From positions 4,320,001 through 4,384,000 of the forward strand of contig OX638333.1 of NCBI GenBank assembly GCA_951812895.1: DNA of 64,000 nt. Direction: 5' to 3'. The notes beneath the pieces were generated by a model. It was not told the DNA's origin. It was given only the letters and a program-made list of their open reading frames with translations, and made no database searches. The position numbers and the translations under genes are program-made. This document shows, in pieces, positions 26,988-38,398 of this stretch; within the stretch, counting starts at the first letter, position 1, and the number at the start of each line of letters is the position of its first letter. This DNA comes from an uncultured Roseovarius sp. (GTDB lineage Bacteria; Pseudomonadota; Alphaproteobacteria; Rhodobacterales; Rhodobacteraceae).

Positions 26988-27767
26988 TTAAAGTAGACGG
27001 GTCGCCATGCCGCCGTCTACTGCCAGCGGGGATCCTGTTACGAAGCTTGACCGGTCGGACAGCAAGAACAGGGCTGCTTGCGCTATCTCCTTCGGTTCAG
27101 CCATGCGTTTCATAGGATGCAAACCTGCAATGAATTCGTGCGTTGCCAGATCATCACCCGCCATATCAGTTTTGGTGCCACCCGGTAAAATCGTGTTGAT
27201 GCGAATACCTTGTGCCGCGTGATCGGATGCCAAGGACTGTACCAATCCGATCAACCCTGCCTTGGATGCTGCATAGGCTCCCATGCCGGGCATACCACCA
27301 TTGCTGAACCCGACAAACGTACTGGTAAACACCATCGATCCGCCGCCCCGTTTCTCCATCGCCGGGAGCTGAGCTTTGGCCGCAAAGAATGCGCTGGAGA
27401 GGTTGGTTGCAAGGACAGATTGCCAATTCTCCGTTTCCATCTCAGGAATTGGCCCCATGTCGCCCATGATGCCTGCGTTGTTGAAGGCTCCATCAAGTCC
27501 GCCAAAACGCTGTTCAGCCAAGTCAACAAGTGCCATGGCATAAACCTCATCCTGCACGTCCCCGGCGAGGCAAACTGCCTTTCTGTCGCTTTGTGTGATT
27601 TGCCCAACCAGAGTGTTCAATTTGGTTTCGCGTCGAGCACCAAGCACAACATTGGCTCCTTCTGCTGCAAACAATAGTGCTGCTGCGGCACCAATTCCAC
27701 TGCTCGCCCCGGTGATGATTACTGTTTTATCTTTGAGTTCCACAGTCGTGCCTTTCCATAATTGCAT
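26988..27767 (-). CDS. Short-chain dehydrogenase/reductase (SDR)
   Basis: A classical SDR of about 259 residues. Coenzyme motif TGASSGIGAAAALLF, NNAGIMGD, and the catalytic YAASKAGLI with Ser in TSTFVGFSNGG. ARRETKL after the second strand suggests NADP(H) preference. ATG 27767 has AGGTGG five bases upstream; GTG 27776 is an alternative. It ends CGG/ACC-like with the SDR closing ITGSPLAVDGGMATRLL pattern. Substrate unknown; flanks give no pathway. Confidence 0.92.
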   Translation of the reverse strand: MQLWKGTTVELKDKTVIITGASSGIGAAAALLFAAEGANVVLGARRETKLNTLVGQITQSDRKAVCLAGDVQDEVYAMALVDLAEQRFGGLDGAFNNAGIMGDMGPIPEMETENWQSVLATNLSSAFFAAKAQLPAMEKRGGGSMVFTSTFVGFSNGGMPGMGAYAASKAGLIGLVQSLASDHAAQGIRINTILPGGTKTDMAGDDLATHEFIAGLHPMKRMAEPKEIAQAALFLLSDRSSFVTGSPLAVDGGMATRLL

Positions 27768-27983
27768 GCCAACCACCTAGAGAATGCAAAGAGGATTTAG
27801 CGACCCGGTTCTTGCGCCTATTGAGTACGTACACCCAATACAGCAAGAATCGGGTCAGATGAATGGGCCAGACGGAAGCCGCCGTTCATACGTCATGCAG
27901 TATCGGTCAGAAAAGACTCAAAGCCGCCATCCGGTGATTTCGATCAGTCTATTGGGCACCGCCCCCGAGGCCTTGTCCCTGAG

Positions 27984-29516
27984 CTATTGCGCCGAGGCGC
28001 GCAGTATCGCAGAAACCGGTGCCAGCGCGATACGGTTTGACCGATCCTGCAACCCCCAGATCAACAAAGCGCTGATGGTTTCGGCCCGCAGACGCCCGAC
28101 CATGATCACACCCTGCTCTCCCCGGCTGGCTTTGAACGCCGCCTGATCAAGAAACCGCCGTACGGCTGAGGCATTCTGTCCTTTCGCATCGAAATCCCGG
28201 AACACTGGAAGTGCCGGAACACCTTCGCGGGCGATCAGCTTTTGCACGGTGTTAAGCCCATCCGGAAACAGAACCAGACCATGACCACTTTCGCTTAGAA
28301 TCGGGATCAGTTGCTCACTGGCTTCGCGATTGGACTGCAGCCCGGTGCCTGTACCTTCCATCACAGCAACAGCTTCAGGCACAGTGGTCAGATGTGTCTG
28401 CATGGCGACTTCGGTGTCCGTCGCCGTGGCCTCTGGCGACAGATCGGTCAGGGCCAGAACCTCAAACCCCGCGGCGCGATAACGTGCGGCGGCATCTGTG
28501 GCACCCGACCATGCGGTATCAACTGCAAAGCTCACCGGATAAGGGAAATCAGCAAGTGCTTCAAACCCAACCGGGCTGGACCCGTCATCGATCAGAACAA
28601 TCGCCATGAGTGGTTTTTGTTCCGGGTTTTCAAACTCTGCGGCAAACTGTTCCAGCGCTGGCATGGCGTCTGTTGCCGCCGGATCGGCCTCCGGAGTTGG
28701 CTCAGACGTTTCAGCCTCTTCCCCAATCGTGGTCAATCGCCCAACGGTCACATCTTCGGCCAGGTTTCCTATAACACCAGAGGTTTCAGACTCCACTTCG
28801 GGCTGTTGTGGTGCCGTGACATTACTAAAGACTTCTGGTGCAACGGCTGCAATCTCGGAGTCCGGGGTCTCTGGCTGAACAGGCGCATCCGTAGCATCCT
28901 CAGCCGTTGGCGCCTCTGGCTGTTCCGGTGCGTCGGTTGAAATCTCTGTGACCGCTTCCGATGGCACCTGTTCTTCTACCGGTTCAGCGGTTTCTTCTGG
29001 CACGACCTCCTCTGCAGGTGCGTCTTCGATCACCTCTTCGACTGGTTCAGGCTCGATCGGTTGGGCCGGCTCGGTCGAGACTGACAGATCCTGCTCTGTT
29101 TCCGGTGCTTCCGGGGCCAGTCCTTGAGGTGCAGGCAAAACGGGCTCATCTGTACCGTCGGCCAATATTCCCGCCTCTTCTTCCGATGCATCAGGCGCAA
29201 CAAATACCGATTCCGTGCTTTCGGTCGACGGTTGTCCGATGGGCTGCGTATCCGCATCCACAAGCGATTCAAGATCATCCGGCTGGGGCGCTTCGATTAA
29301 GGGCGCAGAATCTGGTGTCGCCGCACTTTCCAGCTGTGGCAACGTCGCTTCGGTATCATCACGCGAGTGGTCAAAAGCGGACCCTGCGGGCACTTCAAGC
29401 TCCACCGCCTCCGGCGCCTGTGCACCGGGCAGCGGCATCAGGACGGAAGCCGTCCCCAGAACAAGCCCGGACAGCGCGGTTCCGGCCAGAATTCCACCCA
29501 AAGTTCCTCTTAGCAC
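27984..29516 (-). CDS. Divergent polysaccharide deacetylase family protein (YibQ-like)
   Basis: 510 residues. An N-terminal membrane anchor or signal (LGGILAGTALSGLVLGTASV) is followed by about 240 residues of acidic Pro/Glu/Ala-rich linker, then a C-terminal deacetylase-like domain beginning PLMAIVLIDDGSSPVGFEAL and including YPVSFAVDTAWSGA, EVAMQTHLTT and GHGLVLFPDGLNT. This family sits in the periplasm and is thought to act on cell-wall or surface polysaccharide. GTG 29516 is preceded by GAGGG at seven bases. It is divergent from trpG. Confidence 0.88.
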   Translation of the reverse strand: MLRGTLGGILAGTALSGLVLGTASVLMPLPGAQAPEAVELEVPAGSAFDHSRDDTEATLPQLESAATPDSAPLIEAPQPDDLESLVDADTQPIGQPSTESTESVFVAPDASEEEAGILADGTDEPVLPAPQGLAPEAPETEQDLSVSTEPAQPIEPEPVEEVIEDAPAEEVVPEETAEPVEEQVPSEAVTEISTDAPEQPEAPTAEDATDAPVQPETPDSEIAAVAPEVFSNVTAPQQPEVESETSGVIGNLAEDVTVGRLTTIGEEAETSEPTPEADPAATDAMPALEQFAAEFENPEQKPLMAIVLIDDGSSPVGFEALADFPYPVSFAVDTAWSGATDAAARYRAAGFEVLALTDLSPEATATDTEVAMQTHLTTVPEAVAVMEGTGTGLQSNREASEQLIPILSESGHGLVLFPDGLNTVQKLIAREGVPALPVFRDFDAKGQNASAVRRFLDQAAFKASRGEQGVIMVGRLRAETISALLIWGLQDRSNRIALAPVSAILRASAQ

Positions 29517-29639
29517 GATTTTGCCCTCGTATTTGCTATCTTGCCTGCTTGCGCCCCTTGACGGTACCGTCCAAGCCTGAACAAGTATACCGCGACTGAG
29601 ACCCGGGCCTCCAGCCCTCTTTCAACGGGGACAGGCAAA

Positions 29640-30221
29640 ATGCTGCTCTTGATCGATAACTACGACAGTTTCACCTACAATCTCGTCCATTATGTGGGCG
29701 AATTGGGCGCAGAGGTAGTGGTAAAACGCAACGATGCGCTGAATGTGCAGGAAGCAATGGCGCTTAATCCCGCCGGTATATTGCTTTCGCCGGGGCCATG
29801 TGACCCGGATCAGGCGGGAATTTGCCTGGCCCTGACCGAAGCCGCGGCCGAGACGCGTACGCCGCTTTTGGGCGTTTGCCTGGGCCATCAAGCCATCGGG
29901 CAGGTGTTTGGCGGCAAAGTGGTGCGCCATTCCGAGATTGTGCACGGCAAGATGGGGATCGTGAACCACACCGGCAAGGGCATGTTTGCCGGCCTGCCTT
30001 CTCCGTTCGAGGCAACCCGCTATCATTCGCTTGTGGTCGAGCGGGAAAGCTGTCCGGATGTACTCGAAATCACCGCAGAGCTGGAGGATGGTACGATCAT
30101 GGGGCTGCAGCATCGCGAGTTGCCCCTTCACGGTGTGCAATTTCACCCCGAATCAATTGCATCACAGCACGGGCACGCCCTGCTTAAGAATTTTCTTGAT
30201 ACAATGAAGGTGGCCGCATGA
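29640..30221 (+). CDS. trpG: Anthranilate synthase component II (glutamine amidotransferase)
   Basis: 193 residues. Class I amidotransferase: [17 protein letters not shown] start, [11 protein letters not shown], nucleophile in [12 protein letters not shown], and the His-Glu pair in [14 protein letters not shown]. It supplies ammonia to TrpE for anthranilate synthesis. It overlaps trpD by ATGA. trpE is not in this window; the upstream neighbour is the divergent deacetylase, so in this strain trpE must lie elsewhere. Confidence 0.96.
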   Translation: MLLLIDNYDSFTYNLVHYVGELGAEVVVKRNDALNVQEAMALNPAGILLSPGPCDPDQAGICLALTEAAAETRTPLLGVCLGHQAIGQVFGGKVVRHSEIVHGKMGIVNHTGKGMFAGLPSPFEATRYHSLVVERESCPDVLEITAELEDGTIMGLQHRELPLHGVQFHPESIASQHGHALLKNFLDTMKVAA

Positions 30222-31240
30222 GTGATACGCTCAAACCCCTGATCGGAACCGCCGCCGACCGTCCGCTGACCCGGGAAGAGGCCGAGACCGCCTTTGCCTG
30301 CCTGTTTGAGGGCGAGGCAACACCATCCCAGATCGGCGGTTTTCTGATGGCGCTGCGGACCCGTGGCGAAACCGTGGACGAATATGCCGCTGCTGCTGCC
30401 GTGATGCGGGCCAAGTGTAACAAGGTGCGCGCACCGGAAGGGGCGATGGATATCGTCGGCACAGGGGGCGATGGCAAACACACACTCAACATTTCGACTG
30501 CTACGGCCTTTGTCGTGGCGGGTACGGGCGTTCCGGTGGCCAAGCACGGCAACAAAAACCTAAGTTCCAAATCCGGCACGGCAGATGTTCAGGCACAGAT
30601 GGGTGTCAACGTCATGGTCGGTCCGGAAGTGGTTGAAAAGGCGCTGGAAACAGCCGGTATCGGCTTTATGATGGCACCCATGCATCACCCTGCAACGGCC
30701 CATGTAGGACCGGTGCGGGTTGAGCTGGGCACCAGAACGATCTTTAATATCCTTGGCCCGTTGACCAATCCGGCGGGCGTCAAACGGCAGCTGACCGGCG
30801 CGTTTTCGCGGGACATGATCCGCCCGATGGCAGAGACATTGGGTGCGCTTGGATCGGAACGCGCCTGGCTGGTGCATGGTTCGGATGGCACGGACGAGAT
30901 GACGATCACCGGCGTCACCTGGGTGGCTGCGCTAGAAGAGGATGGCAGTATCCGCGAAACCGAACTGCATCCAGAGGATTTCGGACTGCCGGTGCATCCG
31001 TTTGAGGCGATCATTGGAGGCACACCGGAAGAGAATGCCGACGCGTTTCGCGCGTTATTGTCCGGCGAAAAAGGGGCCTATCGCGATGCGGTTCTGCTTA
31101 ACGCAGCCGCGGCACTCATGGTCGCAGGCAAAACCGATGATCTGAAAGCCGGTGTCGACATGGCGGCAGAAAGCATAGACAGCGGTGCCGCGCTGCGGAA
31201 AATTGAGGCATTGGCCAAAGTGACATCGGAGGCCGCATGA
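30218..31240 (+). CDS. trpD: Anthranilate phosphoribosyltransferase
   Basis: 340 residues, normal length. PRPP-binding motif [14 protein letters not shown], then [16 protein letters not shown] and [20 protein letters not shown]. It converts anthranilate and PRPP to phosphoribosyl-anthranilate in the cytoplasm. Overlaps trpG and trpC by four bases each. Confidence 0.97.
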   Translation: MSDTLKPLIGTAADRPLTREEAETAFACLFEGEATPSQIGGFLMALRTRGETVDEYAAAAAVMRAKCNKVRAPEGAMDIVGTGGDGKHTLNISTATAFVVAGTGVPVAKHGNKNLSSKSGTADVQAQMGVNVMVGPEVVEKALETAGIGFMMAPMHHPATAHVGPVRVELGTRTIFNILGPLTNPAGVKRQLTGAFSRDMIRPMAETLGALGSERAWLVHGSDGTDEMTITGVTWVAALEEDGSIRETELHPEDFGLPVHPFEAIIGGTPEENADAFRALLSGEKGAYRDAVLLNAAAALMVAGKTDDLKAGVDMAAESIDSGAALRKIEALAKVTSEAA

Positions 31241-32055
31241 GCACACCAACCATTCTGGAAAAAATCAAAGCCTACAAGCTTGAAGAAGTCGCAGCGGCCA
31301 AGGCGGCAATGCCTTTGACCGAACTTGAAGCCGCGGCACAGGCAGCACCCACCGTTCGCGGGTTCGCAGATGCATTGCAGCATGCGGCCCGGCAGGGCTA
31401 TGGCCTGATCGCTGAGATCAAGAAAGCCAGCCCATCCAAAGGTTTGATTCGCGAAGACTTTGATCCGCCTGCACTTGCCAAAGCCTATGAAGAGGGCGGC
31501 GCTACATGCCTGTCGGTTTTGACCGATACACCCAGTTTTCAGGGCGCGCCGGAATTTCTGGTTGCCGCGCGAGAGGCGACTTCGCTGCCAGTTCTGCGCA
31601 AGGATTTCATGTATGACACCTATCAGGTTGCCGAAGCCCGGGCCTGGGGAGCCGATTGCATTCTGATCATCATGGCCTCTGTCAGCGATGCACAAGCGGC
31701 AGAGCTGGAAGAAGCAGCCACGAATTGGGGCATGGATGCACTGATCGAAGTGCACAATGCAGAGGAGCTGGAGCGCGCAGTCAAACTCAAATCCACGATG
31801 ATCGGGATCAACAACCGCGACCTGAACACGTTTGAGACCACTCTGGATACCACGCGCACCCTGTCCAAACATGTGCCCGGAGAGCGGATCATGGTGTGTG
31901 AAAGCGGGCTCAACACGCCAGAGGATCTGGCCGATATGGCGCGGTATGGCGCGCGAACATTCCTGATCGGGGAATCCCTGATGCGGCAGGCTGATGTCGC
32001 CACGGCCACCAAAACGCTCCTTGCTTCGCCCTTGATGGCGCGGGGGAGACATTAG
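31237..32055 (+). CDS. trpC: Indole-3-glycerol-phosphate synthase
   Basis: 272 residues, a TIM barrel. Catalytic segments are [15 protein letters not shown] (general acid/base Lys), [12 protein letters not shown] and [13 protein letters not shown], with [12 protein letters not shown] near the end. Forms indole-3-glycerol phosphate. ATG 31237 overlaps the trpD stop; moaC begins two bases after the stop. Confidence 0.97.
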   Translation: MSTPTILEKIKAYKLEEVAAAKAAMPLTELEAAAQAAPTVRGFADALQHAARQGYGLIAEIKKASPSKGLIREDFDPPALAKAYEEGGATCLSVLTDTPSFQGAPEFLVAAREATSLPVLRKDFMYDTYQVAEARAWGADCILIIMASVSDAQAAELEEAATNWGMDALIEVHNAEELERAVKLKSTMIGINNRDLNTFETTLDTTRTLSKHVPGERIMVCESGLNTPEDLADMARYGARTFLIGESLMRQADVATATKTLLASPLMARGRH

Positions 32056-32057
32056 CC

Positions 32058-32534
32058 ATGGCCGGGCTCTCGCATTTCGACGGCAAGGGCGATGCCCATA
32101 TGGTCGATGTGTCGGACAAGCCTGTAACTGACCGTGTTGCGGTGGCAGAGTGTCACGTCAAGATGGCGCAGGAAACCTTTGATATCATTGCAGAAGGTCG
32201 CGCGAAGAAGGGCGATGTCCTGTCTGTTGCCCGGCTCGCCGGGATCATGGGCGCGAAAAAGACGCCGGAGCTGATTCCATTATGCCATCCGCTGCCAATC
32301 ACCAAAGTCGCCGTTGAGCTGACCCTCGATCCAAACCTGCCGGGCATCCGCATCCAGGGCACGGTCAAAACCACCGGCCAGACCGGGGTCGAAATGGAGG
32401 CATTGACCGCGGTGAGCGTCGCGGCGCTGACCGTTTATGACATGGCCAAGGCGGTGGATAAGGCAATGGAGATCGGCGGCATCCGTGTCATGCTGAAAGA
32501 TGGTGGAAAATCAGGGCGGTACGAGGCGGAATGA
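32058..32534 (+). CDS. moaC: Cyclic pyranopterin monophosphate synthase
   Basis: 158 residues. Starts [20 protein letters not shown] and carries [17 protein letters not shown] and [21 protein letters not shown], the MoaC signature. It makes cyclic pyranopterin monophosphate for the molybdenum cofactor, required by enzymes such as the molybdenum hydroxylase at 13937-16641. Linked to trpC upstream and overlapping moeA by ATGA. Confidence 0.97.
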   Translation: MAGLSHFDGKGDAHMVDVSDKPVTDRVAVAECHVKMAQETFDIIAEGRAKKGDVLSVARLAGIMGAKKTPELIPLCHPLPITKVAVELTLDPNLPGIRIQGTVKTTGQTGVEMEALTAVSVAALTVYDMAKAVDKAMEIGGIRVMLKDGGKSGRYEAE

Positions 32535-33703
32535 TACCCGTTGAAAAGGCTCTGGAGAACCTGTTTGCACTGGTAGAACCGCTGGGTTCAGAGCATGTTT
32601 CGCTGGCAGAGGCCGATGGCCGGGTTCTGACCATGGACGCTGTTGCAAGGCGCGATCAGCCCCCTTTTGACGCCTCGGCCATGGATGGCTATGCAGTTCA
32701 GACGACAGACGCCCGCCCCGGCAAGCGATTGCGTGTCGTTGGTGAGGCCGCAGCTGGGCACAGTTTCGCCGGTTCCGTCGCCACTGGAGAGGCTGCGCGC
32801 ATCTTTACCGGTGCGCCCGTGCCTACAGGGGCAGACCGGGTTGTCATTCAAGAGGATGTGACCCGCGACGGGGATTGGATCACGATCAGCGAAACACTTG
32901 GCGATGGCTCAAATATCCGTTCCCGCGGCTCAGACTTCTCAGACGGAGAGACAATCGCGGCCCCTCGGGTTCTGGCACCCGCTGACATTGCATTACTGGC
33001 GGCCATGAACGTGCCCGAAATCACCGTCGCCCGCAAACCCAGCGTGGTTCTGATATCTACCGGGGATGAGCTGGTCATGCCCGGAGAGACGCCCGGACCG
33101 GACCAGATCATCGCCTCTAACACCTTTGGTCTGAAGGCACTGCTGACCCGCGCCGGTGCGGCGCCCCGGATCCTGCCCATCGCGCGGGACAATCGCGCCT
33201 CGCTCACCATGGCATTTGATCTGGCACGTGGTGCGGATCTGATCGTGACCATTGGCGGCGCGTCAGTGGGGGATCATGATCTTGTGGGCGATGTGGCCGC
33301 AGAGCTGGGGATGGAACGTGCGTTCTACAAGGTCGCAATGCGCCCCGGAAAACCTCTGATGGCGGGGCGGATGCAGGGGGCTGCTATGATCGGCCTGCCG
33401 GGCAATCCTGTCTCTGCCATGGTATGCGGACATGTCTTTGTGGTGCCGATGATCCGCGCGATGCTGGGGCTGGGCAACACCCCGGCCCCACGCAGTACGG
33501 CCTGCCTGACATGTGATCTGCCCCAGAACGGACCGCGAGAACATTATATGCGCGCAGTGGTTTCGAACGGACAGATTACCCCGGAAAACCGTCAGGACAG
33601 CGCGCTGCTGTCGGTTCTGGCCGGGGCGAATGCCCTGATGATCCGACCCGTGGATGAAGCAGCGCGGGAGAAGGAGGATGTTGTGGAATATCTGCCGGTG
33701 TAG
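32531..33703 (+). CDS. moeA: Molybdopterin molybdenumtransferase
   Basis: 390 residues. MoeA motifs: [58 protein letters not shown] and [15 protein letters not shown]. Inserts molybdate into molybdopterin. Translationally coupled to moaC; last gene of the trp-moa-moe unit. Confidence 0.97.
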   Translation: MIPVEKALENLFALVEPLGSEHVSLAEADGRVLTMDAVARRDQPPFDASAMDGYAVQTTDARPGKRLRVVGEAAAGHSFAGSVATGEAARIFTGAPVPTGADRVVIQEDVTRDGDWITISETLGDGSNIRSRGSDFSDGETIAAPRVLAPADIALLAAMNVPEITVARKPSVVLISTGDELVMPGETPGPDQIIASNTFGLKALLTRAGAAPRILPIARDNRASLTMAFDLARGADLIVTIGGASVGDHDLVGDVAAELGMERAFYKVAMRPGKPLMAGRMQGAAMIGLPGNPVSAMVCGHVFVVPMIRAMLGLGNTPAPRSTACLTCDLPQNGPREHYMRAVVSNGQITPENRQDSALLSVLAGANALMIRPVDEAAREKEDVVEYLPV

Positions 33704-33847
33704 CCAAAGTTCTGTCGCAGCTATAGGCTATTCCATCCCAAAGCCGCGCATCGCCTGACCGCGGGATGGCGACCCAACGCTGATATGACAGCACTTTATG
33801 CCGGCCAAGTACATCAAAGATCTGTTCGAAGTACCCAGCCTAACCAA

Positions 33848-33896
33848 ATCGCCAGCCCTTGGGGCGGTCTGGCGATGCGCGGCGGGCTTCGCCCGC
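33848..33896 (+). terminator. Tandem hairpins after moeA, likely terminator
   Basis: ATCGCCAG (33848-33855) pairs with CTGGCGAT (33869-33876), followed at once by GCGGGC-TTC-GCCCGC (33882-33896). Only TGTTT follows, so the U-run is poor and factor-dependent termination is possible. Confidence 0.45.
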
Positions 33897-34054
33897 TGTT
33901 TCGCGCGGGGGGATTGCTCTTTTATTTGAAACGCTTCGACTCTGAATGTTGCGCGGACTAATTCCTGAAACCAAAATACATGACCCTGTAATGCGAATTA
34001 CAATTAACCCTAGCAGTTAACACCACCCCCAAAATTAACTTATCCACAGCATTC

Positions 34055-34083
34055 TTGACACAAAACGGGAACATGCGTAGAAC
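34055..34083 (+). promoter_or_regulatory. lexA promoter with SOS box
   Basis: TTGACA at 34055-34060 and TAGAAC at 34078-34083 (17 bp spacing) form the promoter. GAAC-N7-GAAC at 34069-34083, the alphaproteobacterial LexA box (reverse of GTTC-N7-GTTC), covers the -10 element, so LexA represses its own gene. Confidence 0.85.
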
Positions 34084-34118
34084 AAATGTAAACGTATGGC
34101 ACCCTGAGGAGGTCCGAT

Positions 34119-34820
34119 ATGCTGACCAAGAAGCAGCTTGATCTACTGGAATTCATTCACGCCCGTGTTCAGCGGGACGGCGTACCGCCCAGTTTCGACG
34201 AGATGAAAGACGCGCTTGACCTGCGGTCGAAATCGGGAATTCACCGGCTGATTACGGCGCTTGAGGAACGTGGTTTTATCCGGCGTCTGGCGCACCGGGC
34301 CCGGGCGCTTGAGATCATCAAGCTTCCTGAAACCCTTGGCGGCGATGCCTCTCACGGTTTCACCCCGCGCGTGATTGAGGGCGACCGCCCAGATGCGCCT
34401 CAACCGGCCAATGCCATGCCTCTTACCAGTGCCTCGGCCATTGATCTGCCGGTGATGGGCCGGATCGCTGCCGGTGTCCCGATCGAGGCGATTGCCCATG
34501 CCTCTCACAATGTCACCGTTCCCGGCGATATGCTCAGCGGGCCGGGCGAACATTACGCGCTGGAGGTCAAGGGCGACTCGATGATCGACGCAGGCATCAA
34601 CGATGGCGATGTGGTGGTGATCCGCGAGACTTCGGTGGCCGATAATGGCGATATCGTTGTGGCCTTGGTCGAAGATCAGGAAGCGACGCTTAAAAAATTC
34701 TTCCGCAAAGGCAATGCCATCGCGCTGGAGGCGGCCAACCCGGCCTATGAAACCCGCGTTTTACCTGAAGACAAGGTCAAGGTTCAGGGGCGTCTTGTCG
34801 GGCTGATCCGCACCTACTGA
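34119..34820 (+). CDS. lexA: SOS repressor LexA
   Basis: 233 residues. N-terminal winged helix ([38 protein letters not shown]) and C-terminal S24 peptidase with cleavage site GRIAAGVP (Ala-Gly), catalytic Ser in [10 protein letters not shown] and Lys in ATLKKFF. RecA-stimulated self-cleavage derepresses DNA-damage genes. Strong ribosome site GAGGAGG before ATG 34119. Its 3' end overlaps the convergent comEC gene by seven bases. Confidence 0.97.
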   Translation: MLTKKQLDLLEFIHARVQRDGVPPSFDEMKDALDLRSKSGIHRLITALEERGFIRRLAHRARALEIIKLPETLGGDASHGFTPRVIEGDRPDAPQPANAMPLTSASAIDLPVMGRIAAGVPIEAIAHASHNVTVPGDMLSGPGEHYALEVKGDSMIDAGINDGDVVVIRETSVADNGDIVVALVEDQEATLKKFFRKGNAIALEAANPAYETRVLPEDKVKVQGRLVGLIRTY

Positions 34821-36814
34821 GCATTCCACAACCGCGTGCCGGTGATCTGGCGCGCGGTGACCATCATTGGCCCGTGTTCAGTGTGATATAGCGCGATGGC
34901 GCCGGTTTTCCGCAGGCGTTTGGGGTCAAATACCGTGCATGGCAGATTCTCCGGCGCATCGACGTTAAAAATCATCCACTGATCTGCGGAACACCCTGTC
35001 ACTGCACCCGCCGCGCGTTTGCCAGCGATATGCTGTACAGGCCAATCGGGTTGCACCGCAACATTCCAGCGCTCAAAGGCAAGGGCCTGAGTGGCCGCAT
35101 CCCCGTCATTCTCCAACCAGTTCAAGGCGACAAAGCCTGAGCCACGCCCCCGGCTAAGAGCGCGGCCCTTTTCCGTCATCACCCCGACCAGCCCGCCGGT
35201 ATCAGAGATCAGGACATCGGGCCGCTCTGAATGTGCCCATAGCCCCATCGCAACAACCGACGGGCCCACGCCTAGCAACCGCAGGCGTCCCTGCCACAGG
35301 ATCAAAAAAAGCGCGCCAAGTGCCAGTAACGGCAGCACAGCGCTTGCAGGCGTAACAACAACGCCCCGTGCGCCGTCCAGCGCCGACACCCAATGTGCGA
35401 CACCAAGAATCCAGTCCAGCCCGAGACCCATTGCCCACAGCGCCCAACCCTCAAGACCCAATGGCATCAGGCACGTCGCGAGCACCGCCGCCGGCATCAC
35501 CAAAATCCCCATCAACGGCACGCTGAGCAGGTTGGCGATCAACCCGTAATGCGAGACTTGATTAAAATGTGCCGCAGCCACAGGCGCCGTGGCCAACCCC
35601 GCCACCAAAGAAGAGATCACCACCGCACTGACCGGGCGTATCCATTTCGGACCCAGTGACCATTCGCGTTCCCTGAGCCAGCCAAAGACCGCGACCAGCG
35701 CGGTTGTCGCCGCGAATGACATCTGAAACCCCGGCCCCAACAGCGCCTCGGGCCGTAAAACCAGCACGATCACAGCCGCCACCGCAACAGCCCGCAGCGA
35801 CAAAACCCGCCGGTCTGCCATCACCGCGCCAAGCGCCACTGCCACCATCACAAAGGCGCGTTCAGTGGCCACATTCCCACCCGACAGCGCCAGATACCCG
35901 CCCGCCGCGGCCAGAGCGATCACTGCAGACAGTTTTTTTGCCGGAATCCGCAGGCCCAACCTTGGGACAGCAGCAAACCCCAACCGGGCCGTAGCAAAGA
36001 CAAAGCCGGCCAACAGCCCCATGTGAAGCCCGGAAATTGCCAGCAGATGCGCGAGGTTTGAATGGCGCAGGGCTGTCAGCGTTTCCTGTCCCATGCCGGA
36101 CCGGTCCCCGGTCATCACCGCCGCCGCAAAGGCGCCGGTCTCTCCCGGCAGTGCCTGCTGAACATGCCCCGACATCTGCATACGTGCCCGGAACAGAGGT
36201 AATTCATGATCCGGCGGCGCCAGCGCCAGCGCCGGTGTGCGGGTGTACCCAACCGCCCCAAGCTGCTGAAACCAGGCATGACGCTGAAAATCGAACCCGC
36301 CGGGCTCGACCGGACCGGATGGCGGCGCCAGATGCCCTGTCAGGATCACCGGCTGCCCCGGTTCTGGCTGCAAATCCCGCTGATCCCCGTGCAGGGCAAT
36401 CCGCACACGCGCAGGCGTGCGGGTGTGGGAGACATCGCGCAACACCACCCTATCAAGTGTCAAACGAACTGCGTCCGAGGCCGAGCGGTCAATACCAACA
36501 ATCCGCCCCTCCACCGGGCCATAATACCGCCAGCCCAGCACCGGCGCATCAACCAGATGCGCCCGCATGCCGGCAAGGCAGAACCCGGAGAGTACGAGCA
36601 AGATGGCCCAGAACACCGGTTGCAACAGAATACCCGTGCGCCACAGTGCCACCATGCTCAGCAATGCCAGACCAATAAGAAACAGGTAAAACATGCCCGT
36701 AGGTTCTGCCCTGCTGGAAAAGTATCCTCCTATCCCAACCGCCAACAGGACCGGCACCCACGGAAACAAATGCCCCCGCTGTACCAACCATACGGCAACC
36801 ACACTTTGCCACAT
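34814..36814 (-). CDS. comEC: ComEC/Rec2-family competence membrane protein
   Basis: 666 residues from ATG 36814 ([11 protein letters not shown]); the frame extends 16 codons to a TTG. Several N-terminal membrane helices and a DUF4131-type domain are followed by the competence core with [18 protein letters not shown] and many helices ([20 protein letters not shown] and others). The soluble C-terminal end lacks an HxHxDH metal site, so the metallo-beta-lactamase-like domain is missing or degenerate. Forms the inner-membrane channel for single-strand DNA uptake. Divergent from gltX. Confidence 0.92.
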   Translation of the reverse strand: MWQSVVAVWLVQRGHLFPWVPVLLAVGIGGYFSSRAEPTGMFYLFLIGLALLSMVALWRTGILLQPVFWAILLVLSGFCLAGMRAHLVDAPVLGWRYYGPVEGRIVGIDRSASDAVRLTLDRVVLRDVSHTRTPARVRIALHGDQRDLQPEPGQPVILTGHLAPPSGPVEPGGFDFQRHAWFQQLGAVGYTRTPALALAPPDHELPLFRARMQMSGHVQQALPGETGAFAAAVMTGDRSGMGQETLTALRHSNLAHLLAISGLHMGLLAGFVFATARLGFAAVPRLGLRIPAKKLSAVIALAAAGGYLALSGGNVATERAFVMVAVALGAVMADRRVLSLRAVAVAAVIVLVLRPEALLGPGFQMSFAATTALVAVFGWLREREWSLGPKWIRPVSAVVISSLVAGLATAPVAAAHFNQVSHYGLIANLLSVPLMGILVMPAAVLATCLMPLGLEGWALWAMGLGLDWILGVAHWVSALDGARGVVVTPASAVLPLLALGALFLILWQGRLRLLGVGPSVVAMGLWAHSERPDVLISDTGGLVGVMTEKGRALSRGRGSGFVALNWLENDGDAATQALAFERWNVAVQPDWPVQHIAGKRAAGAVTGCSADQWMIFNVDAPENLPCTVFDPKRLRKTGAIALYHTEHGPMMVTARQITGTRLWNAQ

Positions 36815-36913
36815 GCCCAAGCCTTGTCTCCCCACCGGCGGGCCGATAGACAGGCACCGCAATCAGGCAATCACGCTATCTCTTTTCCGGTTACCGAAAG
36901 GTTAATCTGCCCC

Positions 36914-38329
36914 ATGTCGCACAAGGTCGTCACCCGTTTTGCCCCCTCGCCCACGGGCTATCTGCATATCGGCGGTGCCCGCACCGCACTGTTCAACTGG
37001 CTCTATGCCCGTGGCCGGGGCGGTACTTTCCTGCTCAGGATTGAAGACACCGACAGGGCACGTTCGACCCCCGAAGCGACCCAGGCAATTCTGGATGGCA
37101 TGGCATGGATGGGGCTTGACCATGATGGCGAGGCGGTCAGCCAGTTCGACCGCGCGCACCGGCACAGTGAAGTCGCTCTTGAAATGCTGGCTGCCGGCAA
37201 AGCCTATAAATGCTTTGCCAGTCAGGAAGAAATCCAGGCCTTTCGCGATGCGGCCCGTGCCGAAGGCCGCTCAACCCTGTACCAAAGCCCATGGCGCGAC
37301 GCCGATCCGGCCAACCACCCGGATGCCCCCTATGTGATCCGCATCAAGGCTCCGCGCGACGGCGCAACCGTAATCCGCGATCAAGTGCAGGGGGATGTCA
37401 CCATTCGAAATGACCAACTGGACGACATGGTTCTGTTACGTAGTGATGGCACACCGGTCTACATGCTGGCTGTTGCTGTTGACGATTTTGATATGGGCGT
37501 GACCCACGTGATCCGAGGGGATGACCACCTCAACAACGCCGCGCGGCAAATGATGATTTACGAAGCGATGGGCTGGCCCCTGCCGGTCTATGCCCATATC
37601 CCGCTGATCCACGGGCCAGATGGCAAGAAACTGTCAAAACGGCACGGCGCCCTGGGTGTCGAGGAATACCGCGATATGGGTTACCCGGCTGCTGGTATGC
37701 GCAATTATCTGGCGCGTCTGGGGTGGAGCCATGGGGATGATGAGTTTTTCAACGATGCACAGGCCCAGGGCTGGTTTGATCTGTCCGGTATCGGCAAATC
37801 ACCCGCCCGGTTTGACTTTAAAAAGCTGGATAATCTGTGTGGTCAGCACATCGCCGCTTCCGAAGATGCTGCGCTGCTGCATGAACTGCAGGCGTTTTTG
37901 GCCGCGACGGGGGGCGAAACGATCCCTGACGAGAAATTGAGTTTGCTTGAGAAGGGTATGTATTGCCTCAAAGAGCGCGCCAAAAAACTACCTGAACTCA
38001 TTGATAAAGCACATTTTATTCTTACAAACCGCCCCGTAGAAGTGGACGAGAAGGCTGCCGCCCATCTCGATACGGTATCCCGTGGTATGCTGAAAGAATT
38101 GACGCCGCAGCTGCAAAATGCTACGTGGTCCAGAGAGCCGTTGGAGGCCCTGCTTCAGCAGGCCGCCGAAGCTCAGGGGATGAAATTCGGCAAACTCGCC
38201 AGCCCGCTCAGAGCCGCACTTGCAGGACGCAGCGCGACGCCCAGTGTTTTTGACATGATGCTGGTGCTTGGACGGGAAGAAACCATCGCCCGGCTGAACG
38301 ACGCCGCCCAGGAACAGGCATTAACCTGA
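36914..38329 (+). CDS. gltX: Glutamyl-tRNA synthetase
   Basis: 471 residues. Class I signatures: HIGH-type [20 protein letters not shown] and KMSKS-type [17 protein letters not shown]. Charges tRNA(Glu) with glutamate. The start is ATG 36914 ([13 protein letters not shown]); the frame runs open a further 236 codons upstream only as an antisense shadow of comEC. gltA follows after 69 bases. Confidence 0.97.
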   Translation: MSHKVVTRFAPSPTGYLHIGGARTALFNWLYARGRGGTFLLRIEDTDRARSTPEATQAILDGMAWMGLDHDGEAVSQFDRAHRHSEVALEMLAAGKAYKCFASQEEIQAFRDAARAEGRSTLYQSPWRDADPANHPDAPYVIRIKAPRDGATVIRDQVQGDVTIRNDQLDDMVLLRSDGTPVYMLAVAVDDFDMGVTHVIRGDDHLNNAARQMMIYEAMGWPLPVYAHIPLIHGPDGKKLSKRHGALGVEEYRDMGYPAAGMRNYLARLGWSHGDDEFFNDAQAQGWFDLSGIGKSPARFDFKKLDNLCGQHIAASEDAALLHELQAFLAATGGETIPDEKLSLLEKGMYCLKERAKKLPELIDKAHFILTNRPVEVDEKAAAHLDTVSRGMLKELTPQLQNATWSREPLEALLQQAAEAQGMKFGKLASPLRAALAGRSATPSVFDMMLVLGREETIARLNDAAQEQALT

Positions 38330-38398
38330 TCGAAGGGGGTTTCAGAGTACGAAAACACCAGACGCACAAAGCGCGGTGAAAATTTGGGAGGACGCCCT

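Larger units (their letters stand above)
33704..34118. other. Intergenic region between moeA and lexA
   Basis: About 415 bases without a gene. The middle carries two hairpins (33848-33896) and the right end the SOS-regulated lexA promoter. Confidence 0.7.

Noticed and set aside
31078-32052. 324-residue frame antisense to trpC
   Set aside because: It mirrors the codon structure of trpD/trpC, has no ribosome site or family motif, and the plus-strand genes are certain.
36206-36913. 236-codon upstream extension of the gltX frame
   Set aside because: It is antisense to comEC, has no domain content, and glutamyl-tRNA synthetases begin at the [13 protein letters not shown] Met.
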